A stretch of DNA of 64,000 bases from assembly GCA_018223385.1 (NCBI GenBank), contig JAGTTR010000022.1, positions 1 through 64,000 on the forward strand, in the 5' to 3' direction. Shown piece by piece: positions 1 to 7,649 of this stretch. The notes beneath the pieces were generated by a model. It ran no database searches and was not told the DNA's origin. It worked only from the letters and a program-made list of their open reading frames with translations. This DNA comes from Oscillospiraceae bacterium Marseille-Q3528. GTDB taxonomy: Bacteria; Bacillota; Clostridia; Lachnospirales; Lachnospiraceae. The first letter of the stretch is position 1. Every line of letters starts with the position of its first letter. The translations under genes were made by a program, and so were the position numbers.

Positions 1-4
1 ATAA

Positions 5-60
5 CAGACCCCCTGCCATACCGTATGCAACAGCGGTGTGCGCAGGGGGTCTGCTTTTTT
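5..60 (+). terminator. Rho-independent terminator of an upstream gene
   Basis: A perfect 12-bp stem (5-16 with 42-53) is followed by a run of Ts (55-61). It ends a transcript that enters from outside the window. The gene it serves is not visible. Confidence 0.85.
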
Positions 61-143
61 GTGCATTCGGCGCGAATTGAAGCGTTGCACAAAACGTGAC
101 GAAATGTACTAGGGTTTTCCTTTTTGTTTTCCTCAAAAATCCA

Positions 144-217
144 TTTACTTTTTTTCTGAAATTGCATATAATAATTATAGAAAACTTGAGATTTCAAGAA
201 AACATTCTTTTCTTGAA
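144..217 (+). promoter_or_regulatory. Promoter and palindromic operator of the AbrB/PIN toxin-antitoxin pair
   Basis: A TATAAT box lies at 167-172 with a weak -35 (TTTACT, 144-149) 17 bases upstream. Just downstream is a perfect 10-bp inverted repeat, TTCAAGAAAA (193-202) and TTTTCTTGAA (208-217), with a 5-base spacer. It lies between the -10 box and the antitoxin ribosome binding site. This is where an autoregulating AbrB-type antitoxin would be expected to bind. The promoter and repeat are seen; the binding is inferred. Confidence 0.6.
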
Positions 218-241
218 CCGCAAATAAGGAAGGGTGATTAT

Positions 242-502
242 ATGAACTTAGCAAAAATTTCTGCCAACGGACAAATTACAGTACCTGTTGAAATCAGAAA
301 AATATTAGGATTAAAGCCAGGCGATAAGATTTTATTCTTCCAAAAACCAAACGGAGACATTGTCATCAACAATGCCTCTGCACAGGCTATCTACAAAACA
401 CAAGCCGCATTTCAAGGTGTTGCAGAGGCTATGGGCGTATATAATGACGAAGATGTACAGGCACTTGTAAATGAAGTTCGATATGGAAAGGAAAATGAAT
501 GA
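242..502 (+). CDS. AbrB/MazE/SpoVT-type antitoxin
   Basis: This 86-residue protein starts with the swapped-hairpin AbrB DNA-binding fold: residues 1-45 contain ISANGQITVPVEIRKILGLK and GDKILF, the usual SpoVT-AbrB signature. The rest is a short acidic helical tail that would bind the toxin. The start ATG follows a good ribosome binding site (AAGGAAGGGTG). The gene overlaps the PIN toxin gene by 4 bases (ATGA), so the two are translationally coupled. The family is expected to repress its own operon; a perfect inverted repeat lies just upstream at 193-217. Confidence 0.88.
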   Translation: MNLAKISANGQITVPVEIRKILGLKPGDKILFFQKPNGDIVINNASAQAIYKTQAAFQGVAEAMGVYNDEDVQALVNEVRYGKENE

Positions 503-897
503 GAATACTTGTAGATACCAATATTTTAATCTCAGCAATTCTTTTTCCAAAATCGTTAGTAGCAAAGGCACTTCTGTATATTACTGATAATCATAGTATT
601 GTTTTCTGTGACCAGAATATCAGTGAATTGAGAGAAGTATTAAGACGAAAAAAGCCAGACAAATTACCGGATGCGGAAGTATTACTTGCCGAATTGTCTT
701 ATGAGCTGATTCCTGCGTCATATCATGCTGAAAAGTTGATACGCGATGCAAAAGATCAGCCTATATTAAATGCAGCAATTATTGCCGATGTGGATGTAAT
801 TCTTACCGGTGATAAGGATTTCCTAAGTCTTGACATGGAGCATCCCCGTTGTATGAGCGTTGCTCAATTTTTAGAAATGGAAAGTGTAGAATTGTAA
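499..897 (+). CDS. PIN-domain toxin (putative toxin-antitoxin component)
   Basis: This 132-residue protein belongs to the PIN ribonuclease fold used by VapC-like toxins. The first catalytic aspartate sits in LVDTNILIS (residues 4-12). A later acidic cluster is in DAKDQPILNAA, and VILTGDKDFLSL gives the C-terminal metal-binding aspartates. The length fits the PIN family of COG1569-type toxins. It overlaps the antitoxin gene by 4 bases. In this family the toxin cleaves RNA and is held inactive by its partner; the exact RNA target cannot be told from sequence. A terminator follows at once. Confidence 0.87.
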   Translation: MRILVDTNILISAILFPKSLVAKALLYITDNHSIVFCDQNISELREVLRRKKPDKLPDAEVLLAELSYELIPASYHAEKLIRDAKDQPILNAAIIADVDVILTGDKDFLSLDMEHPRCMSVAQFLEMESVEL

Positions 898-905
898 TGA
901 TGTAT

Positions 906-941
906 CAGACCGAGGGTTATCTTGCCCCTCGGTCTGTTCTT
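906..941 (+). terminator. Terminator of the toxin-antitoxin operon
   Basis: An 11-bp perfect stem (906-916 with 926-936) is followed by a short T-rich tract. The loop also contains the stop codon of the minus-strand relaxase remnant, so the hairpin encodes the last residues of that remnant. Confidence 0.7.
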
Positions 942-1545
942 GTATTGTCGTATCTTTCCATTGGTCGTTCTCTGACCTTTTGCTCCAGTGTCCGCAGTCT
1001 ATCGTGCAGGGACTGTGGCTTGTTTCCGTACCGCTGTTCCCAGTTCTTAAGGCTGTCCTGATAATCCCCATAAGCTGTCCCTGACTTATGAAATGCTTTG
1101 TAGAAGGCTTCCACATTCTGATACCTGTATTCCTTTACGATATGTGATAAGCGAACTTTCATTCTTGCAATACGTTCCTCCAATCCGGCTATCTCCGTTG
1201 AAAGTTCGGAACGCCTTTTTGCTTTGAAGATACCTTTGCTGTCGGACAGTTCAATTTCAAGGTCACTTCGCTGTTTCTCGAGTGCAAAAATTGCTTTATT
1301 CTGTTCCTGCAGCTTTTGATAAATCTCGCATAAGTGCCTGTAAGAAACTGCTTCCGGTGATGGCTGTGGTCTTGGCGGTATGGCAGGCTTTGGTGTATCT
1401 GCCTGCTTTCTGCTTTCTTCCGGTACACCTTTCTGCTCTTTGAAATCTGTGTTCTCCGGTTTTGCCTCAAGCTCTTTGGAAATCACTTTGTCTGCAAGCT
1501 CCAGAGTTTTCAGTAATACTTTAGTGCGCTTCTTTATGGACAGCC
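917..1545 (-). pseudogene. MobA/MobL-type relaxase, C-terminal remnant
   Basis: The open frame matches the C-terminal helical tail of Firmicute mobilisation relaxases: a proline-rich linker, then a long coiled coil (KAKRRSELSTEIAGLEERIA), and an end rich in basic residues. The N-terminal nuclease domain with its HxH and tyrosine motifs is missing. Upstream of about 1545 the frame runs antisense through an unrelated ATPase tail, so the gene was cut there and has no start. It marks a lost mobilisable element. The family call rests on the style of the tail, so it is moderately sure. Confidence 0.55.
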
Positions 1546-1550
1546 GACTG

Positions 1551-1799
1551 AACAAAAATGGCGGAACGCTTATTTTCACTACGCATTATCCGGAACTGCT
1601 GGATGAATATGACCGAAATGATGGAATTTGTATTGTAAGAAACCGTAATGGCATTACAGCAGAAAATTTGAGCTATATATTGAAACGTAATGATATAAAA
1701 AAGAGTGATGCCTACCAGAGCGGTTTCCTTGAGGGAACAACGCCAGCATATGAAGCGTATATGCGCTTGAAGAAAAGCCTGGCTGCTTCGATCAATTAA
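1551..1799 (+). pseudogene. AAA family ATPase, C-terminal remnant
   Basis: About 82 codons survive. They read NKNGGTLIFTTHYPELLDEY and onward, which fits the end of an ABC/AAA-type ATPase of the COG1106 kind: a switch histidine (TTHYPE) followed by a C-terminal helical tail. Walker A and B motifs are absent. The upstream boundary falls against the minus-strand relaxase remnant, so both genes were truncated at the same junction near 1545-1551. The 139-codon open frame in this position starts antisense inside the relaxase and is not a real start. Confidence 0.6.
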
Positions 1800-1811
1800 G
1801 GAGGCAGCGGA

Positions 1812-1999
1812 ATGAAATTAGCAAAATACAATTATTATGCGCCGACGATCACAATTGCTCCGCTGACATCGAAAATTGAGAAGAAGCGAAAGCAGCCAAG
1901 GCTGAGCGAAAGGAAGTGCGACTCCGAAAAGGCAAGCAGTGGCTGCTCACCGGAAAAGAACATTGCGCTGTAAACTTGAAATTGCTCGTTGGTTTTTAA
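1812..1999 (+). pseudogene. Broken small gene after the ATPase remnant
   Basis: An ATG at 1812 follows a strong ribosome binding site (AAGGAGGCAG). It opens a frame of 53 codons that looks normal only for about 20 residues (MKLAKYNYYAPTITIAPLTS). After that, a basic coding-like stretch continues in another frame (GKQWLLTGKEHCAVNLKLL) to a stop at 1997-1999. This suggests a frameshift or a junction of two gene ends. No family was recognised. Confidence 0.35.
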
Positions 2000-2050
2000 T
2001 ACTGAGATTTCATTAAATTGCATTTTATTGAGATTTCTTGATTCCCATAA

Positions 2051-2091
2051 TTTCAGATTATCTTGATTTTCTGAAATTTCTGTGGTAAAAT
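2051..2091 (+). promoter_or_regulatory. Promoter of the fic gene with an overlapping inverted repeat
   Basis: TTGATT (2063-2068) and TAAAAT (2086-2091) are 17 bases apart, with TG before the -10 box. TTTCAG (2051-2056) and CTGAAA (2071-2076) form an inverted repeat around the -35 box, a possible repressor site. Confidence 0.5.
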
Positions 2092-2140
2092 TTCTACAGT
2101 AATTTCATTTCCCTGCATTTCAGGAAAGAAAGGAGCATCT

Positions 2141-3286
2141 ATGAGTAATCGAGCTGGTACACTTGTCAGCAATCTGTCTGGCGACATGGCGTATCAATCT
2201 TTTCGTCCGTCACCTCTTCCTCCCAACCCTCCTATTGAGCTAAGTAGTGAATTGGTCACTAAACTTATTGATGCCAACAAAAAGCTGGCTACATTAGATG
2301 GCCTTTCTTCACGCATTCCGAATATGGATCTTTTTGTGTCCATGTATGTTCGGAAAGAAGCTCTTCTCTCCTCCCAAATCGAAGGTACGCAATGCACATT
2401 GGACGATATCCTGAATCCACTAATGGAGGAGAATACGAATTTGAATGTTTCTGATGTTGTCAATTACATCAAGGCAACAGAATTCGCACTGAACCGTCTC
2501 TATACCCTCCCACTGTGCAATAGACTCATCAAAGAAACTCACGCTGTCCTCATGGAAGGAGTACGGGGGAAGGAAAAAAGCCCTGGCGAATTTCGCTATT
2601 CTCAAAACTGGATCGGTGGTCAGGGCAGTACCATACGAAACGCTCGCTATATTCCTCCCAATCCAGACGATATGCAAACTGCCATGTCTGATTTGGAAAA
2701 ATACATGAATAGCGATGACACTCTCGATCCATTAATTCAGGCTGCTTTGCTTCACTATCAGTTTGAAACGATTCACCCATTTCTGGATGGCAATGGTCGC
2801 GTTGGACGATTGCTGATCACATTATTCTTATTGGAAAAAGGAATTCTGTCTCGCCCTGCACTGTATATCTCCTACTTTTTGAAAATGAACCGTGTCGAAT
2901 ATTATGACAGGATGACGCAGGTCCACAAAACCGGCGACTATGAACAGTGGGTTATCTTTTTCCTGCAAGCGCTCTCCGATTCTGCCAGCGATGCTATTCA
3001 AACCATTGACAAACTTACGGTGCTTCACAATAAGAACTCTGCTCTGTTTGATGACATCTCAAAGCGGCAAAAGGCCAATGTCCTCAAGGTGTTTAGCTAT
3101 ATTGAAACGAATCCGATTATCGACATTCAGAAAACAGCGGCCGCTGTTGAACTTTCCTACAATACGGTCTCTAAAATCGTATTGCTCCTTGTTGAAAAAG
3201 GCATTCTTCGGCAAACGGACAAATCCGGAAAAGCAAAGATTTTCTCTTATGCCGAGTACCTCGATATTCTCCGTAAAGACACATAG
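2141..3286 (+). CDS. Fic-domain protein (class II, autoinhibited) with winged-helix tail
   Basis: This 381-residue protein has the layout of chromosomal Fic proteins: N-terminal Fic_N region (about 20-110), Fic core (about 115-260) and a C-terminal winged helix (about 305-370). The catalytic motif HPFLDGNGRVGR is complete at 212-223. An N-terminal inhibitory helix motif S77-x3-E81-G82 is present, so the glutamate can block the ATP site as in class II Fic enzymes. Such enzymes transfer AMP to protein hydroxyls. The target is unknown. The start ATG has a strong ribosome binding site (AAAGGAG). The winged helix suggests DNA binding or self-regulation. Confidence 0.9.
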   Translation: MSNRAGTLVSNLSGDMAYQSFRPSPLPPNPPIELSSELVTKLIDANKKLATLDGLSSRIPNMDLFVSMYVRKEALLSSQIEGTQCTLDDILNPLMEENTNLNVSDVVNYIKATEFALNRLYTLPLCNRLIKETHAVLMEGVRGKEKSPGEFRYSQNWIGGQGSTIRNARYIPPNPDDMQTAMSDLEKYMNSDDTLDPLIQAALLHYQFETIHPFLDGNGRVGRLLITLFLLEKGILSRPALYISYFLKMNRVEYYDRMTQVHKTGDYEQWVIFFLQALSDSASDAIQTIDKLTVLHNKNSALFDDISKRQKANVLKVFSYIETNPIIDIQKTAAAVELSYNTVSKIVLLLVEKGILRQTDKSGKAKIFSYAEYLDILRKDT

Positions 3287-3525
3287 AAGCATTGGAAAAT
3301 GGTACGATTGCAGGAGCCGGACTTGATGTCCAGGAAACTGAACCGCCTGAAGAAAACAGTCCTCTTTATACTATGGATAATGTCCTTTTAACACCTCATA
3401 TGGGATGGAAAGGGCTTGAGACAAGACAGCGGTTGGTTTCTATTCTGGCTGATAATATAAAGAAGTTTATGAAGGGAAATCCAATTAATCAGACGGTGGT
3501 TTTTATCAAGAAGGAGAAAGGCTGA
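3286..3525 (+). pseudogene. D-2-hydroxyacid dehydrogenase, C-terminal remnant
   Basis: Directly after the fic stop codon a frame reads the tail of an NAD-dependent D-2-hydroxyacid dehydrogenase: LENGTIAGAGLDVQETEPP followed by NVLLTPHMGWKG. The second stretch carries the catalytic histidine region of the family. The Rossmann domain and the substrate domain start are gone. There is no ribosome binding site or proper start, so the piece is not expected to be made. Confidence 0.75.
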
Positions 3526-3574
3526 CAATCTATGAGCTACATCCGGATCACCAACAAAGAAGTCGTGCAGGAAT

Positions 3575-3631
3575 ATGAAAAGTAGCGCATTGGTCGTGAT
3601 CGACCTTCAAAATGACATCACGAAAAACTAT
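3575..3631 (+). pseudogene. Isochorismatase-like cysteine hydrolase, N-terminal remnant
   Basis: About 19 codons ([19 protein letters not shown]) are the typical start of an isochorismatase/nicotinamidase-type hydrolase, with the first catalytic aspartate in VVIDLQND. The frame then loses all family likeness and runs into the next gene. A 17-codon peptide at 3532-3585 (MSYIRITNKEVV...) overlaps it and may be the start of another lost gene; it resembles the first residues of the GNAT protein at 5801. Confidence 0.55.
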
Positions 3632-3677
3632 ATTCAGCACAACAAAGGTATATGCTCGGACGTTGTGGAGGTGGGTT

Positions 3678-4061
3678 ATGAAAATAGAACACATTGCTTT
3701 ATATGTAAAAGATCTGGAAACAGCCCGCAATTTCTTTGTGAAGTATCTGGGGGCAAAATCAAACGAAGGCTACCATAATTTGAAAACAGGTTTCCGCTCT
3801 TATTTTCTGTCGTTTGACGATGGGGCACGGCTTGAAATAATGAACAAGCCAGAAATGCCCGATTTTCCAAAGGAATTTGCCCGCACTGGGTATGCGCACA
3901 TTGCATTCAGCGTAGGCAGCAAAGAAAAGGTGGATGCTTTGACCGCTGAACTGAAAGCTGACGGATATGAAGTGGTCAGCGGCCCCAGGACAACCGGAGA
4001 CGGTTACTATGAAAGCTGTATTGCTGCAATCGAAGGCAATCAAATTGAAATTACAGTTTGA
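3678..4061 (+). CDS. VOC-superfamily (glyoxalase/bleomycin-resistance-like) protein
   Basis: The 127-residue protein has the paired beta-alpha-beta-beta-beta units of the vicinal oxygen chelate fold: [20 protein letters not shown] at the start and [19 protein letters not shown] in the second half, with a terminal GNQIEITV strand. Metal-ligand candidates are H5 and the glutamates at each half end. The ATG at 3678 is chosen because GTGGAGGTGGG precedes it; a longer open frame upstream belongs to the truncated hydrolase. Its substrate cannot be told. It appears to be the one intact gene in a stretch of fragments. Confidence 0.82.
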   Translation: MKIEHIALYVKDLETARNFFVKYLGAKSNEGYHNLKTGFRSYFLSFDDGARLEIMNKPEMPDFPKEFARTGYAHIAFSVGSKEKVDALTAELKADGYEVVSGPRTTGDGYYESCIAAIEGNQIEITV

Positions 4062-4098
4062 CTTCGATCCATGCAGATAGACGTAAGGAGGGGGGCAC

Positions 4099-4218
4099 AT
4101 GAATAAGCTGATCGGCTGTTACGGACTGGATTGCGAAAAGTGTGATGCCAGAATCGCAACGATTACAAACGACAACGCTCTGCGCGAGAAAACCGCTGCC
4201 CATTTTTCAGCTCTTTAA
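4099..4218 (+). pseudogene. DUF3795-type protein, N-terminal remnant
   Basis: A strong ribosome binding site (AAGGAGGGGGG) and ATG lead into 39 codons that read MNKLIGCYGLDCEKCDAR and onward, the cysteine-rich start of DUF3795 proteins (C-x4-C-x2-C). The frame stops at 4218 where the family normally continues for about another 60-100 residues. The translation signals are intact, so a short peptide might still be made. Confidence 0.6.
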
Positions 4219-4245
4219 CAAAGGGTATATTTTTTTCATTAGTTC

Positions 4246-4300
4246 TTGACAAGTAACCATTCGGTAACTATAATAGAGTTACCGAATGGTTACTTGTCAA
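4246..4300 (+). promoter_or_regulatory. Consensus promoter embedded in a 24-bp perfect inverted repeat
   Basis: TTGACA (4246-4251) and TATAAT (4269-4274) are exactly 17 bases apart, a full consensus sigma-A promoter. The same bases form a perfect inverted repeat: arm 4246-4269 and arm 4277-4300, with a 7-base spacer. Each arm holds GTAACCATTCGGTAAC or its complement. The TetR gene starts 13 bases after the right arm. The arrangement implies tight autorepression by the TetR protein: the -35 box, spacer and first base of the -10 box lie in the left arm. Confidence 0.9.
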
Positions 4301-4313
4301 GAAGGAGATAGTT

Positions 4314-4943
4314 ATGGCAGAGGGTACAAAGGAACGGATTTTGAGAATCGCGCTGGAACTGTTTGCGCAGAACGGCTATCTGGGGACATCTATGAATGAT
4401 ATTGCAGGGCAGTTGGGATTTACGAAGGCCGCCTTATATAAGCACTATGCCGGCAAACAGGAAATCTTAGATAAGATCGTGGAGCGGATGAACAAGATGG
4501 ACTATGAGCGCGCTGAGGCGTATGAAATGCCGGAAACGGAACCGGACGGCTTTGCGGAAGCATATCTGCATACACCAATTCAAAAAATTCGCACATATAG
4601 TCTTGCCCAGTTTGACCATTGGACAAAGGAACCGTTTTCTTCTAATTTCCGTAAAATGCTGACGCTGGAGCAGTATCGTGATCCCAAGCTTGCACAGCTC
4701 CATCACGATTATCTGTCGGGCGGCCCTTTGGAGTACATGGCGGCCATCTTCCGCAAGCTGGCAGATTCTGATGAGGACGCTATGCAGCTGGCGCTGGAGT
4801 TCTATGGGCCGATGTATCTTTTATACAGTGTCTATGACGGTGCAGAGGAAAAAGAATCGGTTTCTTCTTTGCTGGCGACACATATTGATCACTTTATTGC
4901 CAAGGTTGAGGCTGGTTACAGAAAGAAGGAAAGAACAACATGA
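4314..4943 (+). CDS. TetR/AcrR-family transcriptional regulator
   Basis: The 209-residue protein has an N-terminal TetR helix-turn-helix at about residues 5-52 (KERILRIALELFAQNGYLGT, then the recognition helix in FTKAALYKHYAGKQEI) and a divergent helical ligand domain. The ATG at 4314 follows AAGGAGATAGTT. It is almost certainly autoregulated through the inverted repeat at 4246-4300. The next gene, a GNAT acetyltransferase, starts 22 bases after its stop and is probably co-transcribed. The ligand is not known. Confidence 0.92.
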   Translation: MAEGTKERILRIALELFAQNGYLGTSMNDIAGQLGFTKAALYKHYAGKQEILDKIVERMNKMDYERAEAYEMPETEPDGFAEAYLHTPIQKIRTYSLAQFDHWTKEPFSSNFRKMLTLEQYRDPKLAQLHHDYLSGGPLEYMAAIFRKLADSDEDAMQLALEFYGPMYLLYSVYDGAEEKESVSSLLATHIDHFIAKVEAGYRKKERTT

Positions 4944-4965
4944 AAGATGGAGAAGAAGAAAAGTT

Positions 4966-5592
4966 ATGTCAGAAGAGAATATTATCATTCGCCCGGAAAC
5001 AAAAGACGATTACAAAGTTGTTGAAAACCTGACCCGCGAGTCATTCTGGAATGTTTACCGGCCCGGCTGCATGGAGCACTATGTGCTGCACTGTTATCGG
5101 GATGACCCGGCATTTGTGCCGGAGCTGGATTTTGTGATGGAGCTGAACGGTGAGCTGATCGGGCAGGTCATCTATGTGCGGTCGGAGATCGACTGTGATG
5201 ATGGACGAAAGGTGCCGATCATGACCTTTGGCCCCATCGGCATCGTACCTGCATGCAAGCGGCAGGGCTATGGAAAGCAGTTGCTCGACTATTCCATGGA
5301 AAAAGCCAGGGAAATGGGTGCAGGGGCGCTTGCCATTACCGGCAATATTGACTTTTACGGCAAGTCTGGCTTTGTTCCGGCCAAAACCAAGGGCATACGC
5401 TATGCCGACGATCCGGAGGCGGACTATTTTCTCATCAAAGAACTGAAACCCGGATTTCTGGACGGCATCTCCGGCACATACAAAGACCCCGATGGGTATT
5501 TTGTATGTGAGAAAGGCCCGGAGGGGTTTGAACAGTTTGAAGCCACCTTCCCGGTAAAAGAAAAGAAGAAGCTGCCGGGACAGCTGTGTTAA
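4966..5592 (+). CDS. GNAT-family N-acetyltransferase
   Basis: The 208-residue protein opens with IIIRPETKDDYKVVENLT, a common GNAT start. The acetyl-CoA loop is in GIVPACKRQGYGKQLLDYSM (about residues 85-105), with R-x-x-G-x-G as RQGYGK, followed by MGAGALAITGN and FYGKSGFVP, the usual motif B. The start at 4966 is preceded by GGAGAAGAAGAAAAG. The longer open frame upstream runs through the tetR gene in another frame and is not coding. It probably shares the TetR operon. The acceptor substrate is unknown. Confidence 0.88.
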   Translation: MSEENIIIRPETKDDYKVVENLTRESFWNVYRPGCMEHYVLHCYRDDPAFVPELDFVMELNGELIGQVIYVRSEIDCDDGRKVPIMTFGPIGIVPACKRQGYGKQLLDYSMEKAREMGAGALAITGNIDFYGKSGFVPAKTKGIRYADDPEADYFLIKELKPGFLDGISGTYKDPDGYFVCEKGPEGFEQFEATFPVKEKKKLPGQLC

Positions 5593-5604
5593 ACAGGAGA
5601 AATA

Positions 5605-5745
5605 ATGGCATCCAGTAAAGAGTATCTTCATTTCATTTTAGGACAGTTATCGGATTTGGAAGCGTTTCTTACAAAGCTGTTTGAGCCAATGTACGATGAA
5701 TTGCCCTTACCAAAACAAAAACGAAAAAACAACGGAGTACGGTAG
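5605..5745 (+). pseudogene. TfoX N-terminal-domain protein with an internal deletion
   Basis: The 46-residue product begins like a TfoX/Sxy N-domain protein (MASSKEYLHFILGQLSDLE) and ends like one (AFLTKLFEPMYDELPLPKQK). The middle of the domain, about 50-60 residues in usual members, is missing while the frame is kept. A ribosome binding site (ACAGGAGAAATA) is present. This looks like a clean in-frame deletion rather than a natural small protein. Confidence 0.6.
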
Positions 5746-5800
5746 AAACCACATTCACAGAAAAGGGAAAGTAAAATTGACAGCATTGGAGGAATAGCGG

Positions 5801-6547
5801 ATGAACTATATTCGGATTACAAAAGAAAATATTGACCAGGAACATATCTGCTGTGCCATGTCCGGCAAGCAGAGTGTTGCAAAAAAGGAATGGCTGAGAC
5901 AACGATTTGATGACGGACTTGTTTTCTATCGCAGCGAAGAACGCGGCAAATGTTTTATCGAATACATTCCGGCTGAAAACGCCTGGGTGCCTGTTGCGGC
6001 AGATGGTTATCTTTACATTAACTGCCTATGGGTATCCGGCTCCATGAAGGGACACGGATACTCGAATGATCTGCTGGAGGCATGTATCCGTGATGCCAAA
6101 GCGCAGGGAAAGAAGGGGATTTGCATTCTGTGTGCAGAGGGCCGGAAGCGGGAATTTCTCGCCGACCCGAAATTCCTTACTTACAAGGGGTTCCGTGTGG
6201 CAGACATATCCGACTGCGGGATCAATCTCATGTATCTTCCCATTGAATCGGGTGCACAACCGCCGCATTTCAAGGAATGTGCAAAACATCCGGTGATTGA
6301 AGAAACTGGTTTTGTCCTCTATTATACCGACCAGTGTCCCTACACCTGTTATTGGGTGCCAAGGGTGCAGGAGGTGGCGAAGGAACATGATATCCCGTTC
6401 AAGGCCATCCATATCACGGATAAAGAAAGCGCACAGAATGTACCTGCGCCGGTCACGACCTATGCCCTGTTTCGGGACGGTCAGTTTCTGACACAGAGTA
6501 TCCAGTCAGATAAAAAATTCCTGGCGCTGGCAGGTTTGAAAACCTGA
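5801..6547 (+). CDS. GNAT acetyltransferase with YoaP-like C-terminal domain
   Basis: The 248-residue protein has an N-terminal GNAT-like domain (about 1-150: YLYINCLWVSGSMKGHGYSN holds the acetyl-CoA loop, GHGYS) and a C-terminal YoaP-like domain (about 165-245). The C-terminal part contains CPYTC, a thioredoxin-like cysteine pair, in YYTDQCPYTCYWVP. The ATG at 5801 follows TTGGAGGAATAGCGG. Proteins with this layout are common in gut Clostridia, but the substrate is not known. It stands alone between the TfoX remnant and the sigma-factor operon. Confidence 0.85.
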   Translation: MNYIRITKENIDQEHICCAMSGKQSVAKKEWLRQRFDDGLVFYRSEERGKCFIEYIPAENAWVPVAADGYLYINCLWVSGSMKGHGYSNDLLEACIRDAKAQGKKGICILCAEGRKREFLADPKFLTYKGFRVADISDCGINLMYLPIESGAQPPHFKECAKHPVIEETGFVLYYTDQCPYTCYWVPRVQEVAKEHDIPFKAIHITDKESAQNVPAPVTTYALFRDGQFLTQSIQSDKKFLALAGLKT

Positions 6548-6754
6548 TTTTACTCCGCTATTTTTGTGTTGTTTTTGAGTCGCGACATAATGTTATCAAA
6601 TGAAATGGAGAAAATTCAGGAGAATCTCGGTTCCAGTGGTGCAGACGACAGTAGTTCACTTGATAAATGAATAAGCAGATGCTAAAATATGAATATTGCA
6701 AGTCGAAATGAGTAATGATCCACACGGGCAGAAACGGAACAGGAGGGGATTGGT

Positions 6755-7309
6755 ATGATCACCGATGAATCCATATATCAGAGATATCTGAACGGAGAGG
6801 GTAATGCCGCCGACCTGTTGGTGGAAAGATACGGCGATATGCTTACCCTTTACATAAATGGTTATATCAAGGATATTCACGAAGCAGAGGATCTGATGAT
6901 TGAAGCCTTTTCAAAAATATTTGCCAAAGAACGTCCTATTGCGGGAAACGGCAGTTTCAAGGCCTATCTCTACAAAACAGCCCGGAATCTCGCCCTGCGG
7001 CATAAACGGAAACACCGCATCCTTTTCTCACGGATAGAAGATCTGGATTTTGAGCCGTCAGGTAAAGTGTTGGCTGACACGGAGATTCTTCGGAATGAGC
7101 GGGACCGCCAGCTCTATGAAGCACTGGATAAACTGAAACCGGAATATCGGGAGGCTTTATACCTCATTTACTTTGAGGATCTGAGCTATCGGAGCGCAGC
7201 AACGGTCGTATCTAAGAGTGAGCAGCAAATCAAAAATCTTGTCTATCGCGGCAAACAGAGCTTGAAGACAATTTTGGAGCAGGGGGGATTTGTCTATGCG
7301 GACGAATGA
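6755..7309 (+). CDS. ECF-like RNA polymerase sigma factor
   Basis: The 184-residue protein has sigma region 2 at about 8-75 (LVERYGDMLTLYINGYIKDI then HEAEDLMIEAFSKIF, the core-binding and -10 helices) and sigma region 4 at about 120-175 (LDKLKPEYREALYLIYFEDL, then the helix-turn-helix SYRSAATVVSKSEQQIKNLV). The ATG follows AGGAGGGGATTGGT. The downstream genes overlap it and one another, encoding membrane proteins and a PrsW protease. By analogy with sigma-W/RsiW systems these may hold and release it. The target promoters are not evident; the adhesin at 9370 is the obvious candidate. Confidence 0.88.
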   Translation: MITDESIYQRYLNGEGNAADLLVERYGDMLTLYINGYIKDIHEAEDLMIEAFSKIFAKERPIAGNGSFKAYLYKTARNLALRHKRKHRILFSRIEDLDFEPSGKVLADTEILRNERDRQLYEALDKLKPEYREALYLIYFEDLSYRSAATVVSKSEQQIKNLVYRGKQSLKTILEQGGFVYADE

Positions 7310-7649
7310 AGAACGTGCCCGGCTGATTCAAAAACGGACGGCGGAAATAAAACAGGAAAGACGAAAAAGAAAGCAGCGGATGCTTGAGGCGGTCTACATG
7401 GCGGCCTGTTTGCTGCTGGTTATCGGTATTGGTATCGTGATGCCGGAGCTGACAGCCACAACTGTGGGAGGAAACAGCGTCCATCCTTCGGAAACGGCAA
7501 GCATGATTGGCAGCCGCGCTGCACCGGGCTATATCATTATGGGGCTGTTCGCTTTTCTCCTCGGTGTTTGTGTGACGGTACTGCTGTACCGCCTGCGGCG
7601 AAGGAATGAGCGCAAAAGCCGGGAGGACGGCAAAGATGGGAAACTTTGA
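7296..7649 (+). CDS. Small two-TM protein, candidate anti-sigma factor (paralogue 1)
   Basis: The product is about 117 residues from the ATG at 7296, which has AGGGGGGAT about 7 bases upstream; it overlaps the sigma gene by 14 bases. Residues 1-29 are very basic and helical. A TM helix follows (VYMAACLLLVIGIGIVM), then about 35 outside residues, a second TM (YIIMGLFAFLLGVCVTVLLY) and a basic tail. The same layout recurs in the gene at 9041. No named family was recognised. Position after the sigma gene and before a PrsW protease suggests an anti-sigma role, which is inference. Confidence 0.7.
   Translation: MRTNEERARLIQKRTAEIKQERRKRKQRMLEAVYMAACLLLVIGIGIVMPELTATTVGGNSVHPSETASMIGSRAAPGYIIMGLFAFLLGVCVTVLLYRLRRRNERKSREDGKDGKL

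Noticed and set aside
871..1116. Small overlapping open frames around the relaxase remnant
   Set aside because: They are other-frame shadows of the remnant and the terminator.
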